Assembly (NCBI GenBank): GCA_003260075.1
Contig: QLIY01000072.1
Location: 16,426-80,425 of the forward strand
Length of the DNA stretch: 64,000 nucleotides
Direction of reading: 5' to 3'
Origin: Phallusia mammillata
Taxonomy: Eukaryota > Chordata > Ascidiacea > Phlebobranchia > Ascidiidae
Shown here: positions 1 to 11,365 of the stretch, one piece after another
Numbering within the stretch: position 1 is the stretch's first letter
How the letters are laid out: each line of letters begins with the position of its first letter
The notes under the pieces: generated by a model
Told to the model about the DNA's origin: nothing
What the model saw: the letters and a program-made list of their open reading frames with translations, nothing else
Databases searched by the model: none
Made by a program: the position numbers and the translations under genes

Positions 1-425
1 TTTTTAATTGTGTTTTCATTAATGTTTCATTTGATATGGTACCTGAAATTTTGTGGTAAAATTTTTGTGTTTAGGGGAAATTATTCTGCCAGAATGACAC
101 TGGTCTTAATGCTTATCTTACAACAATACGCCCCCCCCCCTACCTGAAATTTTGTGGTAAAATTTTTGTGTTTAGGGGAAATTATTCTTCCAGAATGACA
201 CTGGTCTTAATGCTTATCTTACAACAATACTGTATTGTTAAAAAGGTTTTGTTTTAAAACTATAAATAAAGTGCAGGGTGTTTGGCATTAGAAGTTTTAA
301 CTGTAGAAAGCAACAACTAACTGTTTTTCATCCACAAACTGCAATGAACATATTTTTCAGCCTCGGGTTTCGCTTTTTCTCTAAAGGTTAATTTTTGGGC
401 CTCTGTTTCAAACCCGCCAACAAAC
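1..425. other. Upstream region of CDC37, no gene seen
   Basis: This AT-rich stretch holds a false tandem copy: the sequence at about 41-129 is repeated at about 142-230 on the other side of a 10-C run (131-140). No coding exon, TATA box or RNA gene could be supported. It presumably contains the 5' UTR and promoter of CDC37, whose ATG is at 426. Confidence 0.5.
131..140. other. Poly-C gap block 1
   Basis: Ten C between two near-identical copies (about 41-129 and 142-230). Probable disguised scaffold gap. Confidence 0.75.
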
Positions 426-817
426 ATGTCACGTCTGGATTATAGCAAGTGGGACCATATTGAAATTTCAGACGATGAAGATGATACCCACCCTAACATT
501 GATACTCCAAGTCTTTTTCGATGGAGGCACCAAGCAAGAGTTGAAAGAATGGAAGAGCAAAAACAAAGTTGGGAAAAGCTGAACAAAGGTTAATGCGGTT
601 TGAAATGTTTTTACATGTATTTTGTAACAAGTTCCGACAGATAGTACAAATTTGGTAATTTTTCTCATAGTAGAAATTTACTGTCTCTAAAAAAACTGTT
701 AGTACAGTTTATTCTTCCGACAGTTTATTCTGTTCATACATCTTTGTTTATCTCATTACAACACTTCACTCCGTTCCTACAGCGTCATTCATTCTATTCC
801 GACAGTTCATTCTGTTC

Positions 818-893
<76 letters not shown>

Positions 894-2598
894 ACAGTTT
901 ATTCTGTTCATACATCTTTGTTTATCTCATTACGACACTTCACTCCATTCCTACAGCGTCATTCATTCTATTCCGACAGTTCATTCTGTTCCGACCATTC
1001 ATTAAATTAGTTTTGGCCCTATTCATTCCATTCCGACCATTCCGTAAATTAGTGAGCGTTCCGACCATTCACCATTCCGTAAATTAGTGTTACCCTTAGT
1101 AGGTTTGTAGTTTGTACGTTTTTGATAGTCAAATTTAAATTATACTTATATATAACTATACTTATATACAACTAAACATATATGCACTGAAGTTTTAGCT
1201 GGCCAGATCATTTGGGCCAAATCTGCTGTTTTGCAGATGTTTTAGTTTAGGACTGAACTTTTTCAGTTTTAGCTAAAAGTTGTATCAAGAAAACACAAGT
1301 CTTGTGGTCTGCAAAATATTCTATATTTGTTTAGTTTATGTACATTTTGTAAAACTTGTTTTGGAGTGGCTTAAATAAGTTCCCCTTCATCAGCAACACC
1401 TGAAAACATCCACCAGAAAAGGTGATGTTAGTTTCAGCCTTGTGGCCTTATGTTTTTAGCCAGAATCTTTTGATGCGGGTTCAATGTGCCACTAGTTCAA
1501 ACAGTGATTGGTTCGTTTTGATGCTGAGTCAAAATCTAGTTTGATTTAACATGTACCTACTATGCTGTAAAGGCATAAAATAGTTTCCTTTTCTGGTGGA
1601 TGTTTTTAAGTGTTGCTGATGAAGGGGGGCTTATTTATGCCACTGCAAAACAAGAATTGATAATTTTTTTATAGTTTTGACAGATTATGTTTCTGATAAA
1701 TATTTTTAGTAACATGCACTACATGCTTTAAGTCTTATTTGGATTTTATTCTTTTGGCAGAAAAGCAAGAGTACAAGAATAAGCTTTCAGAAGTTGAAAA
1801 AAAGCTGAAAAAGCATGATCTCAATGAAGCTGAGATGAAAAAAGCTTTAATGACAAAAGAAGAGATAGCGAAACAAATGCATGAATTTGAAGCAAAGGAA
1901 GAGGAATTATCAAAAAAAGACAAACTTACTCCCTGGAATGTTGACACAATTTGTAAAGAAGGTTTTAGCAAATCTGTTATTAACAAGTCAGTTGAACATT
2001 ATGTTTTGTATAATAAGTGATTTCTGTTTTTCATGAATACTTTTCTTACAGACCAAAAGTTGAAGAAACAAAGCCTAAGACAGACGATGAAATTTATGAG
2101 GAACAAAAGAAATTTCAGGAAAAACACAAAGAAGAGTTGCAAAATTTTGGTATGCTGAGCAAAGCTGCTGACAGTCGAAAGTATGCATTTTTTATTTACT
2201 TTTAGTTTTGATATAAATATTATTGAGTTGGCTGAAACGTGTTTTGCACATTTGCGTAAATGCCCCACTGCAGAAAACACTACAAACTTTATATTTCAGA
2301 TATCTTCAGGATCACCCACATTTAATAAGTGACAAAGCCGCAAATTACCTAGTAATATGGTGCATTGACTTAGAAGTAGAAGAGGTTTGTTAGTGTATTA
2401 TTGCTTGTTTAATTTAGATAAATTTCCAATAAATACTTATACACCTTCTTTTCAGAAAAGAAACCTAATGGAAAGAGTTGCACACCAGACAATTGTGCTA
2501 CAATTTATTTTACAATTGGCAATCCAGATGAAAACTGACCCCCGAAATTGTTACAATGCTTTCTTTAACCGGATTGAAAATGAAAAAGCAGATTACAT

Positions 2599-2696
<98 letters not shown>

Positions 2697-4366
2697 TAAT
2701 AGGGATGGGCCGAGCCGAGCCAGAACCCCAGTACTCGGTACCAAGCATCGCTGTTTTTAATGCTCTGTGCTCGGCCAAACAGTTGCACAAACTGACCCAA
2801 GCATATATTTGCATATTCATGCCCTGATAACATTTGTAACCAGTGTTCTAAAGGGTGTCTATGAACAAAAACGAATGATTCTTCAAATGCACTAGATGGT
2901 GGAAAAAACGCATACTTTATGGCATGTACAGCTTAATAAAACACCGCCGGTGACGTAAGAGGCCTTGTAGAGCTAAAACATAGAAAGGGGATTTTTTTGT
3001 GACATCATAATGCACCGAGCGTGCTCGGCAATTTCTATGAGAAAGCAGAAATGTTCTGTTTGGTCGAACATTTGCAGTTTTGGCACATCCCTAGTGGGTA
3101 ATAAGTGTTTTTCAACTGACTTATCTGCTTTCTCATAGAATTTGTTGCAAGGCGTAAAACAGTTAAAACAGTGGTGTTCAAATGTTTAGTGTTACAGGGC
3201 ATATTTACTCACCTAAATTTTAGCTCACCTGAAAAGTATTTGCATAATCACTGTTTTCATTTACTAGTAAGTTGCTAAACCTGCTTTTAACTGAAATGAA
3301 TCAGATTTTAATGAAAAAATCCGAACAGACAATTAGTTTTGAAGCTAACATTTAATTTGAAATCTTGAATCTAGCAATTTGTACAGTATGTTACTGCAGG
3401 TGTCAGTCACAATGTCATGGTGTGACTTTATATTTAGCTCAACTTGTTAAATTTAAAGAAACTTTTAACTCCCCCTCTCATCTAATTCATGACAGCCTGA
3501 TGTAAAAAGATATACTTTACAGAGAGAGCAGCTGTTCGCGTTGAAGAGGCAATGAAGAGGTACAAGGAAGAGCAACGAGAGTTGGAACTTGGACCTGGTG
3601 GCTTGCATCCAGTTGAAGTTATGGAGTCACTGCCACCGGTAGGCTACACCACTATTGCAATCGCTCGAAGGTTAAGCACATTTAAACATTTCTTTTGTCA
3701 CTTAGAAACTGCAAGAGTGTTTTGAAAGTCAAAACCTTGAATTGCTTTCGGAAGTTATTAGCTCAATGGACCCAGAACAAGCTGCGTATCATATGAAGAG
3801 GTGACCAAATATTGTTTTATGTTTAAAAGAAACAAGCTTTTACATTAATGTTTATTGACAATGATATATTTTTTTAAAAAAGGTGTTATTTAAACTATTT
3901 GTTTAAAATTAAATAATTAAAACATGAAACTGTTTATTGTTTGTAATATATACACAGTGCTGGATTGGCCATTAGGCAAAGTAGGCACGTGCATACAGGC
4001 CAATCAAAAATCCAGACCACTTTAAACTTTGACAATGATTTGGCAACACTGATAATTCTATTTTTTTAGTTGGCAACCGTGATTTTCAGGCCACTTATAA
4101 AATGTGCTTACAGGCCAGCAGACCCTTAATCCTGCACTGTATATACATAGAATTGACTTTATCTTTAAATTTAAACACATAACTTTACATAAAAAATAAG
4201 GTGCGTGGACTCTGGCCTGTGGGTTCCGGATGCTAAAAACGCCTCGGTGATGAAAACACCAGAAGCTGATGGAAATGAAGCGAAAATTACAGAACTGGAC
4301 TCCGAGGCCCAAGAAACGCCACAAACAAGTTCAAACGCTAAAAACGGCGACGGCACGGAAGTTTGA
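426..4366 (+). CDS. CDC37: Hsp90 co-chaperone Cdc37 (exon 5 damaged)
   Basis: Cdc37 is a cytosolic co-chaperone that delivers protein kinases to Hsp90. Exons: 426-588, 1761-1986, 2052-2180, 2300-2384, 2456-2600 (truncated), 3523-3638, 3706-3800, 4201-4366; all supported junctions keep phase. The N-terminus carries the signature [30 protein letters not shown]; the serine before DDED matches the CK2-phosphorylated Ser13 of human CDC37. Other landmarks are PWNVDT, the client/Hsp90 segment [40 protein letters not shown], and CVDSGLWVP near the end, followed by a variable tail. The visible coding sequence gives about 374 aa (human 378). About 15 codons after the Tyr-Met of exon 5 (GFNDELEAFK region in human) are missing, replaced by a 95-bp poly-C block. 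This is an assembly defect rather than a pseudogene, because all other exons are intact. AATAAA follows at 4501. Confidence 0.95.
819..892. other. Poly-C gap block 2 (74 C) in CDC37 intron 1
   Basis: Seventy-four C. The sequence GACAGTTTATTCTGTTCATA and about 90 bp after it occur both before and after the block, with a few mismatches. Confidence 0.8.
1355..1654. repeat. Inverted-repeat element (MITE-like) in CDC37 intron 1
   Basis: The left arm (about 1355-1422) and right arm (about 1588-1654) are near-perfect reverse complements over 60 bp; both contain a CTTCATCAGCAACAC core and a CCACCAGAAAAGG inner part. The roughly 165-bp middle is unrelated. This is the architecture of a non-autonomous DNA transposon. 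I could not define a target-site duplication, so the superfamily is unassigned. Confidence 0.7.
2601..2695. other. Poly-C gap block 3 (95 C) overwriting CDC37 exon 5
   Basis: Ninety-five C replace the 3' end of exon 5 and the start of intron 5. Unlike most other blocks, the flanks are not repeated, so here real sequence is missing. Confidence 0.85.
2700..3093. mobile_element. hAT-like MITE in CDC37 intron 5
   Basis: The ends are TAGGGATGGGCC on the left and, reverse-complemented, TAGGGATGTGCC on the right. Just right of the element is GTGGGTAA (3094-3101); just left only GTAA (2696-2699) survives after the poly-C block. This fits an 8-bp target duplication whose first half was overwritten by the block. 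Confidence 0.65.
3955..4139. mobile_element. hAT-type MITE with 8-bp TSD in CDC37 intron 7
   Basis: A 185-bp element with imperfect terminal inverted repeats (CAGTGCTGGATT on the left, CAGTGCAGGATTA as the reverse complement of the right end). It is flanked by perfect 8-bp direct repeats TATATACA at 3947-3954 and 4140-4147. The 8-bp TSD and CAG-starting ends are typical of hAT elements. It has no coding capacity. Confidence 0.85.
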
Positions 4367-4500
4367 CCTCTTTACACTATTTTCCACAACACTTCGTAAA
4401 TCATGTGACTATGTCACCTGATTAAGGAGACGGTTTTACGACCGAAAATTCCTAAAGACAAGCTTTTTTAAAAAAAAATACGTGCTTTGCATTTTGTAGC

Positions 4501-4506
4501 AATAAA
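4501..4506 (+). promoter_or_regulatory. Polyadenylation signal AATAAA of CDC37
   Basis: Canonical hexamer 135 bp after the CDC37 stop codon. Confidence 0.6.
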
Positions 4507-5337
4507 ACGGCGTTGAAAGTCGGAACTTATCAACGTTTGTGACTTTTTTTTGTCTATAAACATGTAAGGGTGAATTATTTTACGGAATATTATCCCTTAA
4601 AATTTTAAAACAGTTTACCACAAAGTTGCCATTTTCAACAGAAATTTTTGCTTTAGAATCGCTTAACCCAAGTATATGTAAACTCTGCCTTTAAAAATTC
4701 GGCAAATTGTATAAGTTGACCAATGTCTGTATATCGTTTGTTTAATTAAAAAAAAAGAAATTAATGCAAACCAACTGACCAAACAATCTTTTTTTCGACT
4801 GATCGTTTTTCCAAACCACAATTTCAGAAATTACATGTGACGCAATTTGATTGCGTTTTTGTGTTTGTGGTGTGTCGTATGTCAACCAACAGACAGAAGT
4901 ATTTACAGAAAAGTGCTGTATACAACATTTGCATAACATCCGTGTTTTGCCCCTTTACAACAATAAGAAAGCATATTACAAGGTCAGCAAATCGCTGGGC
5001 GGACGTATCATGTTCCACCGTATGCAAACGTAGAAAAATTGCAAGCATATGGGCTAAATGGCAGTTAGCTAGTAAAAACCATCAAATTATTACAATTTCA
5101 ACATGGTCACTTTCTTGACTTACTATACAAAGCAAGAAAGTCGCATGTGCGTTTTTGTACATGTTGTGCTATTTTCCATCTTATCTTCCAACTTGCAAGA
5201 CGTGGAAAAGTTAGTGTAAAACATTTCTGTCACAAGGGCGACCACGTTGTGTACATTAAACAAACAATATATGAGAATAAAGTTAAGTGTTAGGCTATAT
5301 TGTACAGTGAATGTAAGGTTATGCATAATGAAGTTGA
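4507..5337. other. Intergenic region between the convergent CDC37 and C1q-domain genes
   Basis: AT-rich, with several short chance ORFs on both strands and no codon pattern or motif that I recognise. It should contain the 3' UTR of the minus-strand gene ending at 5338. Confidence 0.5.
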
Positions 5338-7502
5338 TTAAAGTCTGAACCCGGAAAATCGTGTACATGCTGTATTTCCTTGGTTGAGTGTCGACAGCTC
5401 AACAACACTCCCCTCTCTTAACTCCAAGTTAACCCTCTCTCCTTTTGTAAGCTTTTTCATGACGGTAAATTCATGTCTTCTCACTTCGCCGATGGTAGTT
5501 TCAGCGAAACTTTCGTCTTGTAGCTCAACGGGAGTCGGTGGAGCCGCTAAACGAAACAATTCCAACATATCTGTCACAATTGGGACACTAAACACTTCCA
5601 AAGTGGTTTGGTTGCTCATAAGAGCCACAGTGGTAGTTTGGTCGCCTTGACCGACAGCTGTGCAAAATCTTACGAAAAACATGTAAATTCCATCACGTGG
5701 GACGTTGTACACGCCAGAGCCTGGATCCATTTCACTCATTCTATTGATCATCTCGTAGTTGTAAAAGAGTGGCCGCGCTGTGGCAGTAAAGGGCGAGATC
5801 GTGTACGTGAGACTTTGTGGGTTTTTCATGAGGTCGTTCTTAGCATGGTATGCGTCAAAAGCTACAAAGAATAAAGCACGCGTAAGCGTTTAGTTATGCC
5901 ACGTTTGCGAATACTGATACACACACCAAAGACATGACAACAGTTGATGATTTTGTAGGGATTAATATATCAATCTCAATTGAGGTACTTACCGTACGAT
6001 GTTACTTTTGGTTTTCTGCCATTTGCCGACTGTGTCAGAGCAAGCGATGCCATGCCGTTTATCTCTATCTCCTCAGCGTGGAGTTTTGCCATTTCTACAG
6101 TCACTTGGTTGACTTGATCTGCTAGAGTCTGGAGCTTCCTTTCAAATTCTTTACTAGCTTTGGCAAGTTGCAAGTAATTTCTCTTTGCCTCTTCATGGGT
6201 CGATTTCACAGACTTTTCCAACTGCATAGCCGAGTCTATTCCGATGCCTGACAATTTCTCTTCGACTTTGTTAATGCGTGAGTTCAGGCGGGAACAACAT
6301 CCAGTTTTTTCGCGCTGACCTCCAACATCGCTTGGAATGGGTGGCGGTATGTTTGGATCCATTTTTCCAACATATTCTTCGTGGGGTGGAGGCTGGTTCT
6401 AAACATTGGACAAGTTGTAAAAGTAAAGTCGCATTAGTTGAAGCTTCAAATACAGTACACACAGGATACAAAGAATTAAGGAGCTCTTTAGCGGTTTGGG
6501 TTAAACAAATTTAGAAAAAATTGGAAATACAAAAGTAGGGCCTTGAGCCTATCAGTTTTATTGAAGGGCAAGCTGTTAAAAGGAGAACTTATATGCTCTT
6601 AATTGACGATGTATTGTAAAGCCTATGGTAGATGAAGTGCTTATGCTGCTCGATTGATAACAATTAAATCTTGCTCAAGCTCTAACATCTATAACATGTT
6701 TTACCTCCTGCAAGGCAGGGGGTGCTCCGCTGTTGAAACCGCTCGTGGACAAAACGCTAACTTTCTCTTCCAAATATGATACTCGTTCTTCAATCAAACT
6801 GTATTTCCATGAAAGGGTTTGAAAAAACACCGCCATCATAATGATGCCAGCGGACAGAATAAGAAGATAAAAAATCAACATACATTCCTTGCAACCTGTA
6901 TCACATAATATCATTCCAGCCAACCGCCACAATAAACGCGTTTTAATTTTACGATCGTATACCTATCCATGGGCGGGAGCTTTTCTTCGGGTAATCGCTG
7001 TCTTCTTCTTTGACATTTCGAAACATGGCGTAAAAGTTTCGCCCACTGTGTAAAAGTCACATTTTGTTGTTTTAAAAAAGATAAGACTACAATTTAATAT
7101 CCCAGTAATGATACTATTTTTAGTTACTGATTGTTACCGTTCGTTTTCTCGATGATTTCCGTTGGCATAGTCTGTGGCAGCAAATGCACTTCCAATGGCG
7201 GAAGCTGTTGTGTCACTTCGTTCTTTTGAGTGGATATCTGTAAAATTATCCAAGTGTCAGTTTATCCCGTCGTTTAGTCCCAATTAAATACCTGAATACA
7301 TGTGTACCTGGTTTGTCTTTTTCTTCATGAGAACTAGAACGATCGTAAATGACTGTTTCGTCAGCCGTATTTCTACAAAACAGTCAGATGGATAAAGGGG
7401 CAGGAATTCGTCAGCAAAATTTCAAACATTTGGTTTGGGACTTAAACTGTAGGAGTAACGTTATACGTACTCAGCCACGCAGTTAGCTGTTGGCCCGCTT
7501 TT
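5338..7502 (-). CDS. Type II transmembrane C1q-domain protein (5' partial)
   Basis: Exons in transcript order: 7502-7471 (tentative), 7372-7308, 7237-7138, 7045-6963, 6895-6705, 6398-5993, 5861-5338. Every junction has consensus splice sites and continuous phase (about 466 aa visible). The first four exons encode a polar cytosolic-type tail without a signal peptide. Exon 5 has a Cys-rich edge (CKEC) followed by a hydrophobic segment of about 23 residues (MLIFYLLILSAGIIMMAVFF), then a heptad-like coiled coil with SLIEERVSYLEEKV. Exon 6 has a Pro-rich piece, CCSRL and a longer coiled coil. The last exon is one globular C1q domain, starting AFDAYHAKN, with the family signature Y-x5-G-I-Y-M-F and ending FSGFRL. 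Trimerisation and extracellular display are expected from the family. The partner and function are unknown. The first exon and true start are not located; TNF-fold membership is shared with TNF ligands, but the motifs favour C1q. Confidence 0.82.
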
Positions 7503-7893
7503 CTAATTATATCGATATACAGCACATAGATCAAATGTGTTGAATTGGTCAAAGAAGGAAACACAAGATTTACGGTTTTGGCTGGAAATGACGCAAACAT
7601 CGGTATAGTAATAGTTCATGTAAGGTAATTTACAAAACACACACACAATTTTAACTTTTTAACGTCACACCGAACGTCAGCCCTAGATCACGTGCCGTAC
7701 AGGTGATGCAAGATATACAATCATTTTTCCAACTGTCATGAATCACCAACAAGTGACACTTCCCTTCCTTAGAAGGAAATGTTTATTGTCGTCACGTCAT
7801 ATATTGAACTAGTTGCGCGGAAAAATGATTTTAAAGTAGGGAAAAATTAAAATGTATACTGATAAACGTTTTCATAAAACATGTGGGGTCTTA

Positions 7894-7903
7894 CCCCCCC
7901 CCC
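7894..7903. other. Poly-C gap block 4
   Basis: Ten C; TCACGTCATATATTGAACTA and about 95 bp after it are present on both sides with single-base differences. Confidence 0.8.
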
Positions 7904-10240
7904 TCACGTCATATATTGAACTAGTTGCGCGGAAAAATGATTTTAAAGTAGTGAAAAATTAAAATGTATACTGATAAACGTTTTCATAAAACATGGGGTC
8001 TTTTTAACAACTCCAACAAAATTTATGCATGGCTAATGTGGTTATGTAAATCAGGAATTTCCTAATTTGGTTTAAAAACGTGCCTGTTGGGTTACACATT
8101 ATGTAGTGCAGTGGTTCACAAAGACTCAAACGTTATTATTTGTTTGTCATAGCGGTCTCTGTGCAATTTTCTCGAATACTTTCTCGAATACAAATTGTGT
8201 TGTTTACAACTTTTAAAGCTGCGCCATAATATGGACTTGCACTAAAAGCTAGGAATATTTAGCTGTGAAAGCTTCTGGTTTCCCCCACGATTTTCCATCA
8301 AAAGCACCAAACTTATCTATTCAGATGTTTAAATATACGCGTCAACGTACATGTGAATGTATGTTAAATAGTGCTGAGCGACTGTTATATTTAAATAAAT
8401 CTGTTTCCTGTGCGTTTGTTGTCGAAAACTTTTCGCCACGTGCCAGGTGTTGTTTACAGTTACTTGACATTTTTCTTTGGTCAATGTTGTTTATTGTAGT
8501 TCACTTACTCGTTAATATCCGGGGTCACTTTTTTGACGGTCTCTCCTGTTCCCATCTCCTCATCTGATTCGTAAGTTAACTTGTACATATTCATGTAGTT
8601 CTGAATATAATACGCGTTCTTTCGTGCAAATCAAGTGAAAAATACAGACCACTTATTATAATGATAATAAGTCTTTAATACCCTACAATTCCTGAAGAAA
8701 TCAAAATATTTAAAAGTGAAAGCAAAAAACAACTTTAACTACTCTGCACTGCCTTTCAGACTGTCTTAGAATAGTTTCCGGTCATTTCTTAAAACTTATC
8801 TATTCACTCTATACGCTGTGCACGATATTTTTATGCGACCTGACGAGAATAGAAGGCTCCAATTAAGTTCTGGACCCGCAAAGGTGCCGAGACTGTCACG
8901 TCTCCTAATACACGGAGCTGAGCCTGCAAATATCTTGCTCAGCGTCGCATCGTGACGTGAGCAATGCTCTGACACCGCAGTGAGCATCTGACTTCGTCAC
9001 CACATCCCGTATACTTAGACTTAGTAACAGTGTTTTTTCGTGCACAAGTGACTCACGGACAGCGTATATGGCAACGTTCCTGGGTCATGGTACGGTTGCG
9101 GAAAACATATACCCCCGGTTTTTACCCATTTTCCTCACTGGAATAGGTAAAATGCGAGCGCTCATTGTGCGTGGCTTCTTTTCCGCATATGACGTGCATA
9201 TTAGGTGAATTAGGTGGTTTTTAATCGTGTGGAAGAAAAGGAGCAGATATTCTCACTGTCCATGAATGTTGATTCAATTACATTGATGTAATAAACAGTG
9301 GGGTGTGAAGAAATAAAGAAGTTTTTGATTATTTTTATATTGTTGTGAGAAAAATGCTTCACTAGAGCACATCAATGATATGCAAAAACATGCAAAAGAT
9401 TTTGCTTTTTTTAACCCTTTTTCGCAAACGTTGCCAGTTTTATTTTTTGGTAAAAAGTTCAACGAGCATAAAAGCGGCTTAAAACTTAACCATTTATTTA
9501 CCATTAATTTATAAGCTACAGGACCTTGCATGATTTATATAGTAGCTTAGTTTGTAACCTACTCCGTTCCGCAAGTCAACGGTTCCCCAATTGACTCCTT
9601 TATGTGTAATATTCTATATAGGTGTCCGAATCTCGTCATCTCACGTATTTTTAATATCCGGTGTTTGTTTTTGATCTAAGAAAATTGTCATCCATTGTGG
9701 GGTTTGGATTTGGGACCCGCATTTAACGCTTTAAATATGGTGGGTATAGTTCAAAACTAACCCAACAGTATAAATCGAAATATTAAGTAATAACTATAAA
9801 CAACAACGTTTGTGTGTGACATTTAACAAACATGCTTTAAATTTTCAAAATCAGATTGTTTTTGTAAGATGTATTCAATAATTTTAGGACGCTCAACGAT
9901 TGCTAAACAATTTGATAACGGTAAAATTTTTGAGATTTTTTTTTTTGATGTAGCCTACCATGGGTGTTAGGTTCCTAAATTCCTTCAAGAAGGTAAACAT
10001 TACCGTTTAAATTTTAAACTGAGCAACTTTTGATATTCCAGAGAGCGATTTCCACCCAACTTACTCACTCAATGTTCTTTACTTGTAATATTGACTATGC
10101 ATTTGTAACATTTCAACTACGCTGTGTAGGCTACCAATTGAAGCCTTACATCTTTTTACCAACGCACGACTAATAATTAAAAACAACAACAAATGTATTC
10201 CATGGATTTCCATGAACCAAACTTGTCGCGAACGCAATAT

Positions 10241-10250
10241 CCCCCCCCCC
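10241..10250. other. Poly-C gap block 5
   Basis: Ten C between two copies of a segment containing ATTCCATGGATTTCCATGAA. Confidence 0.8.
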
Positions 10251-11365
10251 TTAAAAACAACAACAAATGTATTCCATGGATTTCCATGAACCAAACTTAT
10301 ATTATTTGTTCGCCGCTTCAAATAGTGATAATAATCAATGGCAAATTGCATTACGTAATAATCATTGATGTTTGCATTTGAACCCTTTAGGTGATTCATT
10401 TTGGTTCTATTATTCAGGAATGTTCAATACTGTGCCAAGCCAAGGCAATCAGATTTATTGCCGTCCAAAGATCTGCGCGGTATAGTTTCTTGGTGATACG
10501 AAGTAACAAGAATGTTTGCCGAAGGAAAGTAGTTAACGACCGAGTCAACAACAGCTTTACAGGTTGAACTGAAACGTTGACCAGTGTTTTTGCCTTGGGA
10601 CAGTGTTTCTATATGTGTTTGTCAAAGGAAGAGTTAGGAATTTTTTCCTGGGAAAATACGTAAAACTGTATGTTTGAAACCCTCGAAACTTCAAAGACCA
10701 TTAATGTCGAGACGACAAATACGTGACAAAAAGATTCTAAATTGGTAATAGCTGCACTGGTCCGTCGCGATAAGTGACGTAAGCTAAGTATCACGAAATG
10801 TTAGCTAGAGTTTGTACTTGGGCAGAAGTTGAATTGGATAAACTTATTGACTTTGCTTTTCTGTTTCGTCAAAACTGAAATAGACTTAGTTTTAGGCTAC
10901 TGTTAAATCGTTTTCTGCATACACGATAATGTCAACATTTTTGCCCCAACCTCTTGAGCATGGTAGGCATGTCCCCAGTGCACGTTTCTTTTCCAACTAC
11001 TTCCCATAGTTAGCAAGACTTCAAAAGGCAGATGTTAGAATGTTTGACTTCGCAAACAACGCGCAAGAGAGAGTCAGTAACGCTAATTGCAAGGTTCGGC
11101 ATTAAAATCGATCCGACCAGTTTTTCTATTTAAGTCCGTTGCCCTGTTTTACCAGATGGTAAACGGCAAACCTCAGGGGTGCTGTACTGATGATAATATG
11201 TACTTTTAACTGCAGGCCATTCAAGAACTACAGTATTTGACGTAAGCTTCGTGAGTGTTTAGGTCGATCAGTTCTTTATTCGTTTTCCTAGGCGAGATAT
11301 TCAGATTAAATTATATCTTGGGTTTTGGTTTTGCTAGGTCTCGTATCAATTGTGGACCGATTGTA

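Larger units (their letters stand above)
7503..11365. other. Long intergenic region between the divergent C1q-domain and FCHO genes
   Basis: No gene could be supported across 3.9 kb. It should hold the missing first exon(s) and promoter of the minus-strand C1q-domain gene and the promoter of FCHO. Two 10-C gap blocks (7894-7903 and 10241-10250) with repeated flanks are present. Short ORFs on both strands lack homology that I recognise. Confidence 0.45.

Noticed and set aside
744-1010. An 88-codon ORF with a long proline tract on the + strand
   Set aside because: The tract is the poly-C gap block translated, and the two ends are the same repeated sequence; it lies in CDC37 intron 1.
2387-2833. 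Poly-proline and poly-glycine proteins on both strands
   Set aside because: They come from the 95-C block; only residues from the exon starting at 2456 are real (CDC37).
8265-8567. A 100-codon + strand ORF in the intergenic region
   Set aside because: No homology, no domain, no neighbouring exons; length is within chance for this composition.
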